DNA of 64,000 nucleotides, taken from the NCBI RefSeq assembly GCF_000165425.1, contig NW_001799011.1, forward strand, positions 187,933-251,932, given 5' to 3'. Below, piece by piece: positions 1-12,956 of the stretch. The translations under genes and the position numbers were made by a program. Within the stretch, counting starts at the first letter, position 1. Each line of letters starts with the position of its first letter. The notes beneath the pieces were generated by a model, which saw nothing but the letters and a program-made list of their open reading frames with translations, was not told the origin of the DNA and did not search any database. This DNA comes from Paramecium tetraurelia. Taxonomy: Eukaryota > Ciliophora > Oligohymenophorea > Peniculida > Parameciidae.

Positions 1-1951
1 ATAGATTACTCTCCTCATTTATAGAATTTCCTGATTCTTTGTTAAGTTTAAGTCATTAAATTCCCTCATATCCATATCTAGTTTCTTAATCATTAAAGTT
101 CTGGCTTAATTCATAATAATAGTATCAATTTCATCAGGATTGTTAGCTTTATAAAATTCTAGATTATTTTAAGAATAATTCATATTTAAATTATTGTTAT
201 CCAATAATAATTCCTCTTAACAAAGACTCAACTCTTATATTTGAATTACATGTTTCAATGGTTTAATTATCGAGTTTTCATCTACTGTAATTTAGATAGG
301 ATTCTAAGAAACCTTATTTTATTTTGTAATTTCTGCATTTTCTGATTATGGAGATATAGCCTCCTTCTTTTCAGGAGTAAGAGTTTATTAAGAGAGTGTT
401 TCTTAACTACTATTTTTTAGACTATTTCTATTAGAAAAATTCTCTTTATCTTTATCTTCAATATCCTTTTGCTAGTAATTAAATTGATTTATAATTTAAG
501 GTTTAGGTTTTTAAGTGGGAGTGATTTAAGTGGGTTGATTAGATTTAGTGTTTGGATTAGCCTTTTTTAAATGGAGATCCTGAGAACTGGCAAATTTTCT
601 TTAGGTCTTCTTTCGTTGTCTTTTTGGTGCTGTGATAACAACCCAATTATCTTCATCATCATTTTAACCACTTAATTCATTTTCATTTCGATCTATCTCT
701 TGAATCAACTCTGTTATCTTAGTTGGCTCTAAAATATTGGTATCTTTTTTATGAAGATCAGCAGTTATAAAATCAATTTGCTTATGATCAGAGCAAGGAC
801 TTAAAGTTAAAATATATGATACTTTGAATGTCTATTGCATTCACATTCAGTACAATGTACATCATCTTAAGTTGTATCTTATTTATCATTCATTTCAACA
901 CTATTACATTTATCTTGATTTGAGATCAGATTTTTTTAAGAATCATTTTCATTTTTGCTTTTTTATTTCTTCTACTTTTTAGATTTCTTTTTTTGATCTT
1001 GAGTCTTCTTTTTTTCTTTGCCTTCTATTTCTTAAAGATCTTTGACTAGTTTTTCTTTAAATTAATCTCTAATCATTCTCAAAATTCTCTTTTCACAATA
1101 AGATGAAAGCAAACTAAATCTTTCCAAAGGTTAACAATAGATATTATCAAAATTGTTATTTTCAAATAGTTAGTTGATTTCCTTCTCATTTATTTCTAAT
1201 GATGCGATGATGTTATTGATATCATATCCACCCTATCCATCGTTTGTTTACATAGGCTTTTTCATCAACAATTATGCCCATAAAATATCTTCCTACTTAG
1301 TATTTTTCTTTTTTGGAGCATTCTTAAATTCCTTGCATATTTAAGGAATTTAATTTAGTATTTTTAATTTAAAATCAGCATTTTACATCCAATATTTTTT
1401 AAGATCCTCATTTTAGATTGAATTGTTGTCAGTTAAATTTCCTTATTAACTTTGATAATATCTAAGAAGTCATATATCAAATTGTACATTAACGCTATAG
1501 CTTTTTCAAACTCATTTATAACCCAACCAGCGCATGTCTAATACGTTTTAGGATTGAACCAGATGGCATCATTCACAATATATTATTTTGCAATTGAGTT
1601 TAGAGTGACCTTTGGTTAAGAAGAAAATGCTAATCCATTGGAACATTCAATTAACAAGTTTATGATATCCTCTAAGGAACCTTGAAGACAAAATTTATCG
1701 AATATATCATCTTAATCAATGATACAAATTTTGGAAAGTAATTTCTAATCGATTTTATAATCAATTGAATACCTATTCTAAATGCAATTTCTCTTCCTCA
1801 TGTGAACGCCTTTTACGAACCAAGCACACAACTTTTATATCTTCGTTTATTGAAGGGAATCTTATCTTAGTATAGCTTTATACTTTGGGTTTTCATCTTT
1901 TAAAGCGTAGCTAGACCTTTCAACAAGCAAATCATGGAGATACATACGCAT
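1..1951 (-). CDS. hypothetical protein, 3' end outside window
   Basis: I do not recognise this gene. Read on the minus strand with TAA/TAG as glutamine it stays open from the chosen ATG (MRMYLHDLLVERSS) to the window edge, once two introns are removed: 26 nt near 1470-1495 (GTACAA...CTTAG) and 29 nt near 833-861 (GTACAT...AATAG). The product is over 600 residues. The first 200 residues are mixed polar and hydrophobic, then comes a lysine-rich stretch (KEKKKTQDQKKKSKK) and a long S/N/Q-rich acidic tail, so the C-terminal half is probably disordered. A further exon may lie upstream (ATG at 2214, MLYNIPKYLTKYNN), but I found no canonical intron joining it in frame. The stop lies beyond position 1. 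Confidence 0.6.
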
Positions 1952-2214
1952 AATAAAGGTAGTTATCTTTTTCGAATTGACAGCAATCTCATTTATATTT
2001 TATTTCTTAACCCTAAAAATTACCACAATTAATAAAATATATATATATCGTAAGAACAAAAAGCAACACTTAGAGCATGCTGCTTCAAGAAGTGATTTAA
2101 ATCAAATCAATACCATTGAATAAGGTCATTTTTGTAAGTATTCTCAAATGATTCAATTGTTTCACAAGCATGATTGTTGTATTTTGTCAAATATTTAGGA
2201 ATGTTATAAAGCAT

Positions 2215-2650
2215 GTATATTTGTAAATTTTATAATTTATTAATAATTGTACTCTTTAAATTTAAATAAAAAAGGCATGCCTCATTTTAACAGAGCTTAT
2301 TTACTGCAATATTAAAAAATAACTGGATAGTATTTAAAAAATTATTGCTAATGAATTTAAATAAAATTATTTCTGTTTTATTTAAGTTCATCATCTTATT
2401 TTCCAATTAAATTACAGATCTTCATCACATTCTCTAATTAAATTATCCATATTAAACTAAATCCACCTTTTTAAATTCAGTTTCATATATAATCCATAAA
2501 TTCCTTGATATTTAAATGCAAACACCACCACCCCACATATACCATATTGTTATTTGTAAGAAACAATTACAAGATTTTAAAACTAGAATGAAGAAGAAAA
2601 GAATAAATAAATTTTATTATATAATAATTTAACTATAAATAAATTCATTA
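2215..2650. other. AT-rich intergenic region
   Basis: This is the divergent region between the unrecognised minus-strand gene and the plus-strand coiled-coil gene. It is very AT-rich and shows no supported coding frame. An in-frame ATG at 2588 could extend the downstream gene by 21 codons, but the added residues look like translated AT-rich DNA. Confidence 0.5.
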
Positions 2651-4879
2651 ATGTCAACTCATGTTAAAAAAGATTAAAAGAAAGCTTCAAATCAGTTCTT
2701 AGATTTCGATTAATTGGCTCATAAGAAGTATCACTTTGATTAAAAGAAGGCGAATGAATAATCTATTAAACAAGAGTAGTATATACTTGATCTAAAAAAA
2801 GCGTAGTTTATATTAATAATTAGTTATGATCAATAAAAATTAGAGATTGAACCTTTATTTTAGAAAGTGGAATTGCTATAGATCGAAAGAAAATAATTGA
2901 TGGATGAAATCGAATAATATAAAATTAGTTAAATGGAAATTCTCAAGAAATATGAATCTGAATACTAAGAAAAGGATAAATTGAACAAGGAGTGTGCAAA
3001 GCTCAAATAATAAATTTAAGCATAAGAGAAGATGTAAATGCCAAAAGAGTTCTAAGAGAAATAATGTAATCAATTAAAAGAAACCCTATTTGTTACAATT
3101 AAGGATATTATGCATGATTTCTTGGACAACTACAATCATATGATGGGATGTGTTGATGAGAGTGGAAGTATGATTATATTTTAGATATTTTAAGTTTCTG
3201 GCAATTTGTTAGATGAGTTACTTTAATAAATTGATGATTCAATCATAATGTTTGTAAATTGTATTGCTACTCAATAAACTAAATAATTTGATTCAGAGGA
3301 GATTCAACATTTGAAAGATCAAATTGAAAAAACTCTTTAAACGGTATCGAATTTATCGGCTGAGAACTAAGATTTAAGTACAGCCTTAGATATTGAAAAA
3401 TAACACAAAGAAAAAATAATCAATTAAAGAAACTCCCAATAATAATTGATCAATCAATTGCAAAATTAAATTGAAACAATCAATAATGAAAAGAAAGTTC
3501 TCGAACAAGAAATGTAGGAAGTTTAAATGAAAAATCTAGAGTTTCAACATGATATAAGTAGAGTAAATGAATTCAAAGATGAAGAGAATGAAAAATTAAA
3601 AAGTGAATTTATTGATTCTATTAATGAACTTTAGAAATAAATTTCTAAATTACAATTCGAAAACACGAAGTTGACTTCATTAATTGAAACTAATACTAAA
3701 CAATAAAATAAAGATACAGAATTGTTGAGTGAGAAAGTTAGAGAATTAGAAAGCAAATTAAATTAAGAAACTATAAAATTTGAATAGAAATCTAGAGAAG
3801 TAATTAAAAAATATTATAATAAATTAGATGGTTAGAATTGAAAAAGAATAGAATTAATATAAGGTTGAAGCAACAAAACTATTTGAAGAAAATAATTATT
3901 ACTAATCTTAACTGGAATTGATTAAAGATAAAAGAAAATAAGATAAAGAAGTTTTAGAAAAGTAAAAAGAAAAATGCAAGAAACTCGAATTGTAAATGTA
4001 ACAATCAGAGATAGATTTGTAAACAAAGATTGTTTAACTGGAAGAATAAATAAAACAACTTACTTAATTGCAAGACAAAGATAATAATTATATACAATAA
4101 ATGACCTTACAAACTGATGCTTTAATGGAAAAAGAGATCTAATTAACTAAATTAGATTAATAAGTTTCTGAGTAATTATTATATCAATTATTTAGATCAA
4201 CTTAGAAAATATATGAATAGAAGCAATAGATTGTTGAAATGAAGATTTAAATTAATTCATTAGAATAAGAGTTATAATAATAAATATCGACGAATTAATA
4301 ACATTAAGAGAGAAGGGCAAATGCTTTTAGTGAGATAAATCGATTAGAATAACAAAATTAAATTTAAAAACAAGTAATAATTTACAACATAATTAATAGC
4401 GTATTAATGATTAAGAATAAACAATTAAATAGCTACAATCTGAAGTACAAGAATTATTGAAATAAGTAAATGGAAATTCTCAGTAAACTAACACACCAAG
4501 TCATAATAAAAGTGCAAGCAAGACTTCTATGTTTGATGTCAATAATTTAGATTCATCAAGATTATCTGATGCTGACAGTTCAATCTCGAAGACTGCAAAA
4601 GCTGCTTCTATAATTTTAAATGGCTTGAATTATTTTAAACTTAGACCTTAAGGTATTATTCAGTAGGCAGATGATCCTGAAAGAAAACTTGCTGAATAGG
4701 CATTATAAAATTAAGCAAAAGAGCTGAAGTCAAACTTAGAATAATTATACAAAAGTTACTTATCTACTGTATTCCAAAATCAAGTTGATGATGAGAAATT
4801 TTTGAAGTTTGAGAGACAAATCAATGAATGTGTTAAAAAGACATAAGATTTGAATGACAATATTGAGGATTTTTTTTGA
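2651..4879 (+). CDS. large coiled-coil protein
   Basis: A roughly 717-residue protein starting MSTHVKKDQKKASNQF, rich in E, K, Q, L and N in heptad-like arrangement over most of its length, as in structural coiled-coil proteins of basal bodies or the cortex. I infer up to three introns: 21 nt near 2800 (GTAGTT...ATTAG; its removal keeps frame, so it is optional), 28 nt near 3801-3828 (GTAATT...ATTAG) and 26 nt near 4375-4400 (GTAATA...AATAG). With these removed the frame is open to a TGA at 4877. Residues from about 590 on (SSRLSDADSS) are serine-rich, followed by another helical tail. Coiled coils match many families, so I assign no function. Confidence 0.75.
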
Positions 4880-5369
4880 TTTTATGATTAATTCATGTAG
4901 ATTAATACTTTAAATGATTCTCATCATCCAGATTCGGATAAATTACGTGATATATTTTTAATTTGGAAATTCATAAAGGTAATGGAAATCTTCATATTTT
5001 TTTGATTCTATTTTGAAACCTATCAGATTTTATCATATTTAAATCTGAAAGATGGAATGGCAAGATTGACATAAAAATAATGATTATTAGGTATAAAATA
5101 GAATAATCTTTTTTTAGGAACAAAATAATAATTCTTTTTTATCTCATTTATTTAGCAATTTAAGGTTTGTAAAAAATAGTTGCTTAATTTGAAATTTTCT
5201 TGAATTAGTTAAGTTAATCTGATATAAATAGGAATTAATTTAATGAAATAAAATTATGGTGTTAGATGAGTTGCTTTCTAGAATAAAAATATGTGATAAT
5301 GATAACAATTAATTAAAAAAATACACATACGTGTATTAGAATAATATTAAAATCTTTAATTTTAATAAG
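4880..5369. other. intergenic region, no gene seen
   Basis: About 490 AT-rich bases between two plus-strand genes. I see no convincing coding frame, RNA gene or repeat. It presumably carries the 3' end of the coiled-coil gene and the promoter of the DoxX-like gene. Confidence 0.5.
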
Positions 5370-5954
5370 ATGAGTTGCTGTTCATTGATTGGAAGAGTCT
5401 TGTTGGTCATCATTTTCATTGGTGCTGGAGTTGATAAATTCTTGTAACCACACGGTTCTGTTGGATTGTTGAATGCCAGATACCCAGCCTTCTATAAGAC
5501 TTTGGAAACAAGTGCAAAATAATTCAATGTTCCCCTTCCAGTTTAAATTGTAAGATGTAGCCTTAATATTTTTAGTCACCAACCTAAATCAAGTAAATAT
5601 CATAAGAAATTGTGTATGGAGTTGGAGGTGCTGAAATAATATTGGCTCTTTTTGTAATTTTGAACTAAAGATGGGCTGGAAAATTGTTGTCTTTTTTGAC
5701 TTTATCATTTGTTGCTGTAATTCACAACCCATTCATTCACGGAACAACATAAGAGTAATTTTAATAAAGATATATAAACTAGTGAAAAATTAACAGAATC
5801 CATTCAAGGATTATGGACATTAGGCATTGCTGGTGCTTTATTGATCATCGGTGCTTCATCAGCCCAAACTTGCGCTGCCACATCATAAACAAAAGCAGAA
5901 AAACCAAAATAAACAGCACCAGCCGCCCCCACTAAGAAAGCCAAGAGAAATTGA
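5370..5954 (+). CDS. DoxX/SURF4-like four-helix membrane protein
   Basis: A 176-residue protein with four hydrophobic helices: residues about 5-22 (GRVLLVIIFIGAGVDKFL), two in the middle (EIILALFVILN and KLLSFLTLSFVAVI) and one near 130-150 (GLWTLGIAGALLIIGASS). The first helix followed by GVDKF and a proline resembles the DoxX/SURF4 superfamily of small membrane proteins. The C-terminus is an A/P/K tail ending AKKAKRN. Two introns, 26 nt (GTAAGA...TTTAG) and 28 nt (GTAATT...ACTAG), are needed to keep frame. The family call is by topology and the first helix only; the role is unknown. Confidence 0.65.
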
Positions 5955-6032
5955 GAAATTTAAATAATATATATGATAATAAGAGCATTTCGAATATTTT
6001 TTTAAAGTCATTTTCCAAAAATTAAATATTCA

Positions 6033-7493
6033 ATGGGATTAGATATCAATTTATTAAGAGAAGACAAAGGTGGAAACCCTAATTTAGTGAAAGAGTGGTG
6101 CTAAAAGAGATTTTAGGACCCAGCCATCGTGGATAAGGTTGTCGCTCTAGATTAAGAGTGGAGAAAAGGTACTAAAGAGTGTTTAAGCTTTCTTAGCCAG
6201 ATTTAATCTTGATCAACTGAACAAAGAGTATGGTATTGCCAACAAGAAGATTGCTGAAAAGAAGAAGGCCAATAAACAAGACCCATGTGTTGAGGAAGTC
6301 GAATAAGCCAAAGCTATAGATCTTAAAATCAAAGAGGCTCAAAAAGTAAGACATTTAATCATATTAATAGGTTGAATAAGAGTAAGAAAATATCTTAACC
6401 AAAACCCTCAACAAAATCGGAAACTTAGTACATGAATCAGTGCCTGTTTCCAAGGACGAAGCTGAAAACAGAATTGAAGTAACATGGGGCCAAATTCCCA
6501 ACATTCAAGTCAATAGTACTCCAGGCAGATGTCACCATCATGAGATCTTGTTTATGATTGATGGTGTTGACCTTAAGAGAGGCTCCAAAATAGCAGGCCA
6601 TAGAGCCTATTTCCTTAAGGGACCAGGACTCCTATTAAATCAAGCTCTTGTGAGCTATGGAATTCAATTCCTCAACTAAAGAGGTTACACTCCTGTCCAA
6701 ACACCATACTTCATGAAGAAAACATGTATGGCAGAAACAGCTCAATTGTCTGATTTCGATGATCAATTGTACAAGGTATGAATAACAGTATTATTGTATA
6801 GGTTACTGGAAATCAAGATGATGAGGATCTCTATCTTATTGCCACATCAGAATAACCAATTTCTGCTATGTATAGAAAAGAATGGTTAGAGGCTAAAGAT
6901 TTACCAATAAAATACGGCGGTAGTTCAACTTGTTTCAGAAAGGAAGCTGGTGCTCATGGCAAAGATGTTTGGGGAATATTCAGAGTTCATTAATTTGAAA
7001 AGATTGAACAATTTGTTATTTGTCCTCCAGAAGAATCATGGAAATTCCATGAAGAAATGATTACTGCTGGATAAGACTTTGTGAAATCTTTAGAATTACC
7101 TTACAGAGTAGTCAATATTGTTTCTGGAGCATTGAATGATGCTGCAGCCAAGAAATACGATTTGGAAGCTTGGTTCCCAGGATATAAGGATTATAGAGAA
7201 TTGTAATCTTGTTCAAACTGTCTTGACTATTAATCAAGGGCTCTTGAAATTCGTTATGGTGCTAAAAAGGCTGATGAGAAGGAGAAGAAGTATGTCCATA
7301 TGCTTAATGCAACATTGTGTGCAACAGAAAGAACTTTATGTTGTATTTTGGAGAATTATTAAACAGAAACTGGAGTTAAAGTTCCAGCTGTTTTGGTAAC
7401 TGATTTAAATTACAATTTTAGTAACCATATGTTGGCAAGGATTTCATTCCCTACGTTAAACCATTGCCTAAGAAGGAAGATCTAGGTGCATGA
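6033..7493 (+). CDS. SerRS: cytosolic seryl-tRNA synthetase
   Basis: A class II aminoacyl-tRNA synthetase that charges tRNA-Ser. The N-terminal arm ([16 protein letters not shown]) leads into a lysine/alanine-rich antiparallel coiled coil, residues about 40-110. Motif 2 is visible as [20 protein letters not shown] followed by QFEKIEQF, and motif 3 as [18 protein letters not shown] after the [18 protein letters not shown] segment. The C-terminus ends [10 protein letters not shown], as in eukaryotic cytosolic enzymes. After removing four introns (28, 25, 26 and 26 nt, all GTA...TAG) the product is 451 residues, close to the usual length. The start follows a short leader and gives the conserved SerRS N-terminus. 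This is one of the clearest calls in the window. Confidence 0.95.
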
Positions 7494-7540
7494 AGAATAT
7501 TATATACAAAATAATATATTTAATAGATTTCAATATTCCA

Positions 7541-8057
7541 TCATTGATCCAATGGTGCGTTATTTTAGTTATGTAGTTTAGTTTTTTTAATTCTTATTCT
7601 TCTATCTGATTTATAATATTGAAATTCTAAAATTCTTTCTTTAAATTTTTTAAATAGGTTATTTTCTAAATTTATCTTCAATACCTTATCATAAAATATT
7701 TGATTCAATTCATATAAACCATTCAAATCTACATACTTTTTTCTATTTATTTATAGATAAATTATATTCATCATTTTTTAAATCTTAGCATATTTTCTTA
7801 ATAAATATATCATATTGATTCAAAATTAACTTCAATCTTTTTATAGTTTGTATTATTAACTGATTGTAATAAGTTTAAAGCTTAAGTAAAATATTTGAAA
7901 TTATTGAAATACTATGATGATTATATAAGAGTATTGATATAATTAATATTAAGCAAAAATATATTAATAAGATCTTAATACGCCTCTTATTCCCTCTTTT
8001 ATCTATTAATATAATCAAACAATTCTGAATTATTGGGATTTTAATTAATGCTCTCAT
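7541..8057 (-). pseudogene. possible small gene or gene remnant
   Basis: A weak minus-strand coding signal. The last 66 codons (YVDLNGLYELNQIFYDKVLK, ending NNAPLDQ before TGA at 7541) look coding. The upstream parts lie in other frames and join only through a 32-nt GTA...AAG intron, an odd 34-nt GTT...AAG intron and an unexplained one-base shift in a run of six A near 7748. It could be a decayed gene or a small gene in poorly assembled sequence. I recognise no family. Confidence 0.25.
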
Positions 8058-8253
8058 GAGATGAATTCGAAAAGTTGATGCAATACAATTAGGAATTTGT
8101 TACATGCACCATTCTTTAATTAGTTGTTTAATGGAAAAATTTTTTTATATATTAAATAAATAAATATTCATTTATTAGTTGAACTTGAACTTTAACCAGA
8201 GTTTTCTTGAAAATTTCTACTCTGTTATTTGAGTGTCATATAATCAGCAAGTA

Positions 8254-8850
8254 TCAACTTGAGCCACTTCCAAGTCTATTTAAGTGAAGGTTGTTCTCGA
8301 AATGAATTGTCTGGATGGCAACTAACCACCATATGCAAAAGAGATTCTATAAATTTATGTTCGTGGGAATATTTAGATCTTCCTTAATATAATAGTACTT
8401 TAAAATTTGCAATTCTTCAGACATATCTTAATTTAATTTATTTGTTGTGATTACTTCTTATTCCAATTTTAGTATAGTTTTTTTCAATTCGATATTTATC
8501 TTCTGTAATTACCCATTGTGCATAATTTCACTATGCAATTTATCAGACATTTGCTACAGTTCCTTATTTAATTCATCAATGTATTTCTGATTTCTATTCG
8601 AATTTTTGAATTGTTCCTCCAACTAATGTTTCAAATCCTTGACTTAATTGAGAAGCAATTATTCGACCTTCCTTAACTACACGATGATATCGTTTAATTT
8701 TTATATCTCCTAATCTAAATTATGTTATTGTTTGGGCAATGATCGACTATATGATTTTTTTTAAACATCAGAATTTAAAGATTTCCTTCCTGTTTATGAA
8801 TCTAAAGACAAATTTGCTTCTGCATCAGTCTCCCTAATGGAATATAACAT
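8254..8850 (-). CDS. small coiled-coil protein
   Basis: A 198-residue intronless reading frame starting MLYSIRETDAEANLSLDS and ending HLNRLGSGSS. Residues about 50-140 are a strong coiled coil with E/K/Q/L heptads (IVQLRKVEQLLLNQVKDLKH). Several in-frame TAA/TAG glutamine codons lie in it. The final 40 residues are more hydrophobic (LFCIWWLVAIQ). It sits 64 bp from the stop of the trichocyst matrix protein gene on the same strand. No family is recognised; coiled coils alone are not diagnostic. Confidence 0.6.
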
Positions 8851-8914
8851 TGAAATTTTAACGAAATTTAATTATAAATATATTATATTTTAAAGGGAAT
8901 TATTGGTGTTTATA

Positions 8915-10080
8915 TCATTATCTAAATATGCCTCCCTTTTTTAAGGCATTTTCAGCATCCTTAATGGCTAATAACTCATTATCGTATTATTAGATCAAGG
9001 TATTGTGTGATGCAGTTCTTAAATTCAAAGAATATGATACCTTTCAATCCATCTATTTTGAGTGGCAGAGAGATTATCTTCAGCATCAGCTAAATTGAGT
9101 TTTGCATCATTCAAAATTGCATTGAGTGCTTTGATTTCTCCATCTTTGGTCTCAATTTCTGCTTACAACAATGGAATCAACACATCTCTAATTCCAGTGA
9201 TCTTGGCCTAGATTTCTGATAAAATGTCTTATTGTAATTTAGATTGTGCATCATATTGATTTTGTAATGAGGTTTGTCCATCAATCAAAGATTGTCTTAA
9301 TTGATTCATATAGTTGATGACTTTGTTTAAGTTCTCTTAATCAACATAATTGTTTTGAGCAATTTGTGTCAATGCCTTAACCAATGGTTAATAAAACACT
9401 CTCTTTGAAGATAATTATTTAAGACTAGAAATATAGAATGATGAATCATACTGGTTATGCATCTTTTAAGAAACATCCTTGATGTTCTCTGCCTTTTACA
9501 AGAGTGAAGTTTCGTCTTTGACTTCATTCAACAATGCAATAGCTTAATCTAAAACTGCAATGGTGTCAGCATATTCGTTGAACTATCTGGTGAAGACTGA
9601 CTTGTCTGAATTGATTTAGGCCTCTTTGGCATTGAATAATTTGGTTGCATCATATAGATCTTATTTAGCATCTGCCAAAAGTTATTGTAATCTGCCTCTT
9701 TCATCTGTCAAGTCTTTAACGTCGACTTCCAATTAGGCAATCTGAATGTATAGGTTGCCACTATTACCTTGTTTTTGAAGTCTGTTATTTGATTTTAATA
9801 GTATTGAACATCTGCTTGATATTATTGATATTCTTATTCGTAGAATGCGTTTTCTTCGTTCTTTCTTGCCTTGAAGGATTCAGCCAATTCATCAAGAGCA
9901 ACGAATAGTTATTGGAAATTGAAATCTTTCGATGCCACTTTTGATAAACCCACAATAACTGATTGGAATGCATGTACAGATTCTCCAGTTGCTGACAAAA
10001 TTCCTTAGCTATATGATCATGAGTCTTATATACTTGGCTAATGTCAAATACAAAAGAGACAATGTGATGAACGCTTTCAT
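8915..10080 (-). CDS. trichocyst matrix protein (TMP family)
   Basis: A 363-residue secretory protein that forms the crystalline content of trichocysts, the exocytotic organelles of Paramecium. It starts with a signal peptide (MKAFITLSLLYLTLA) and is otherwise almost wholly alpha-helical coiled coil with D/E/Q/A-rich heptads, for example FVALDELAESFKARKNEENA and the C-terminal block RTASHNTLIQQYDNELLAIK. This architecture and the AIKDAENAL-type end are typical of TMPs, which are usually cleaved into two mature chains. Introns of 25 nt (inside the signal-peptide region), 26 nt (GTA...CAG) and 23 nt (GTA...AAG) restore one frame. Family membership is by pattern recognition, not alignment. Confidence 0.85.
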
Positions 10081-10139
10081 TTATTTAATTATATATCCGT
10101 TTTTATATGCATTGTGATTCACGATAATTTATTATTTAA

Positions 10140-12298
10140 TCACTTTGATTTTTCATTCCTACTAAGCATCATCTCTTAATCTACACTCATTATCAAATTA
10201 ATCTACAATCAAATCACTTCTCTTACTTTCTATAAGTCAGAATAAAACATTCCTATAAAAAATGAATTCATCAAATATAAGCTATATGACAGTGTAGAGT
10301 ATATCTCGCTAACCATGTTTGCTATAAAGTCTTCAGACGCGCTTAGACCATCATTCAAACTTGGTTCTCCTTAAGCCATTGGCATTCCCATAAAAATACT
10401 TATAAAATTCACAGAAATAACTAAAATAGATTAAATATCTTGTCAAATACAAGCAGTAAATAAAAAGCAAATTACTGTAAATAAGGCTGCCTTTATTTGT
10501 TAACTCAAAGAAAATGGTTGTAATTGATTTTTTAACTTTGATGGTTAAGAACCCTACTTATAACACATGTAATAGCTGATGAATAGGAAGTTCATTATAA
10601 ACGAAAATGTTAATAAAATTCTGTCTTCAGTGTCTAAGATTATAGGGATGGATTTATAATACATAGGAAATTGGATTGGTTTTTGTATTCAATAGGGAGC
10701 AAAGCAAATGCTAGAAATGCTAGGTGGGATAAAGCTCCACTTAGGAATATCTAAAATGAAAAGATTTTATATGGAATCTATTTGGCTGAGTATAGCTTTC
10801 TAATGGGTTTTGATTGATTGGCTTAAAATACCAAATAATAGATCATGATTCCCATCAAACTGATTAACGCATTTCCAATCTATAAAATATAATTTATTAA
10901 ATATAATACCGTAAATAATTAATTCTTCTAAAAAGGCAACTCTAAAAACAAAGGGAATGTTTGAGCCCTTGCGTATTAAAACTGGCTCAAAATAGCTGCA
11001 GACAAAACTATTAGCGACATTGATAAATAAATCGGTGGCAACATCTTGATTTGCTATTTCAAATTAGTTTAGGTTTGAAGTGTTTGATCTTTATCAGTTG
11101 CACTAATAAATGATTGTTGTTCATCATCTCTTGAAATCTCATTCAATATCATAGGCACCCTTTAAAAACGAATAAAATATATAATAATTATATTAAAAAT
11201 CAAACCTTATAATTCTTGTTTTAACTCTTAGCATGACGACTATAATTTTCTAGATATTGGCTGTCTAAAGTAAGATTCTTATAACCAATAGAAATGTCCA
11301 ATTTTTTACTTTTAATTGTAGACTCTCTCATTTTAGGCCTGGTTATTTAAGAATGAATACCTGGAATTAGGCACTACCTAATATTACTATAAACTAATTT
11401 CAGGTTCATCCTGTTCGGTTCTAATTCTGATTTCCTGGAAATTCTTTTTGCCATTGACTACGATACTATTATTTATATTTGAATTGATGTTAATGTAATT
11501 GTTGTTGACCTAGGGAGTCTTTTTATAGAAGGTCCCACCTACGCTATAAATCTACTATGGAATTACTTTTAATTATTCATGCATTTTTATTAAGTAATTT
11601 TCAAGATTTATTGAATTTATTTGGATTTACTTTTCTTTTCAGAAGACAATGTAGGTGTGGCTCTGAAACCCAGATTAGATGGTGGTTTCGTAATCACACT
11701 CTCTCTGCCTTGGCTTTGACTGGCTGCGTTGACAGACAACTCTGTGGGTTTTGTGATTGATGTATTGGATATATTGGTTCCACGCAACTTCTGCATTCTA
11801 AATTATAAATATCTTAAACCTGGAAGACTTTAAATTGGGGGCATAATTAAATTGCTTAGTTTTTGTTTGTGGTTCATCAACAATCAGATCTGTTAATTTC
11901 ATTAATCTCTCATTGAGAGCCTTCATAAAATGAGGTTAAGTAGCATCAGTCAATCGATCCAAATTATCGCAATTTAAGTTATAGGTTGTGACATCTTTCA
12001 AGGATTGCAATGATGTATCCGATGAGGATTCATAGTTCTCTTTCGGAAATTTAAAAGTGTGGTTAATTTTACAACTCTTAAACCTAGAATTGATATGGCC
12101 GAATAAGTACTTCATTTCTATTTCGAGTTTGAAATCCTCAACTTCAGAATCTTCATCTGGTTATGTTTTCATAATCAATTCTGCTGGCACTTAAGGTTTG
12201 ACAATTTTCTAAAATATCAAATATTTCATCAAATCTTTGTCTATTATTTTCGGTTATTGAACTTGTGGACTTTTCGACTTCTAATTTCTGTTGGACAT
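10140..12298 (-). CDS. multipass membrane protein, unknown function
   Basis: A 666-residue protein starting MSNRNQKSKSPQVQQPKI. The N-terminal 330 residues are hydrophilic (PDEDSEVEDFKLEIEMKYLF, then S/T/Q-rich). The C-terminal half has about six hydrophobic helices, e.g. IYLSMSLIVLSAAILSQF, ISLMGIMIYYLVFQA, LIGA-like segments and FTAFISVNFISIFMGMPM. It ends MLSRNEKSK. Six introns (22, 23, 30, 29, 30 and 24 nt) are inferred, and the spliced length is an exact multiple of three. One of them (30 nt, GTATTTGACAAG...TTTTAG) removes an in-frame TGA. Two halves that first look like separate genes share one frame across 11,150-11,220. No family is recognised. Confidence 0.7.
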
Positions 12299-12404
12299 AA
12301 ATCAAAATTAATAATAAAAATAAATTATTAGACCAAATCATTATTAACTCTAACTCCTAAGTTTAAGTATTTATGTACTTCACTCCAATTACTTATCAGA
12401 ATAC

Positions 12405-12563
12405 TCAATTCCAACTATTAGTATCTTTGATAATCCCTGTTTGATTGAATTCATATATATTCCTATTCAATTTTGAATTGTATGCTTTAATGTTTGTAGT
12501 ATAAACGCTCCTAGATGATAAAATGCTTCCTCTTCTTGCTGATGAATCAATAAAATTATCCAT
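12405..12563 (-). CDS. possible small ORF, 52 residues
   Basis: A short minus-strand frame starting MDNFIDSSARRGSILSSRS and rich in N, S and R. The residue composition looks protein-like rather than random. It could be a small gene or a remnant upstream of the membrane-protein gene; no intron joins it cleanly to that gene. The following 390 bases up to the carrier gene show no further gene. Confidence 0.25.
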   Translation of the reverse strand: MDNFIDSSARRGSILSSRSVYTTNIKAYNSKLNRNIYEFNQTGIIKDTNSWN

Positions 12564-12956
12564 TTCTTTCCCTAGTAGAAATCTATATTGTAGTATTAAA
12601 GAGGATATCAGTAAAACTATTAATTTTTTTTCTCTATTTTATTTCCAATTAAACAAATTAAACAAACCTTCGATTATGATTAATAACCATCTATGAGCTT
12701 GTAATTACAATGGTATTATTTTCTATATTATCTCTTCTCCAAACAACAATTAATAATAATACAGATTGTCTACATTTATTATTGTATCTATTAATGTTGC
12801 TCTTTTTAGAATTCAATTGCAGTATTATTCCTAAGTCACTTGACTATATTAAAGTAGTTTAGTTACTCATATAGATTAGGATCTCATAATGTATGCATTT
12901 ATTTTATTCTTGCGAGTAATTATTTTATCATTAATATTTATATTTTAGATATTGAA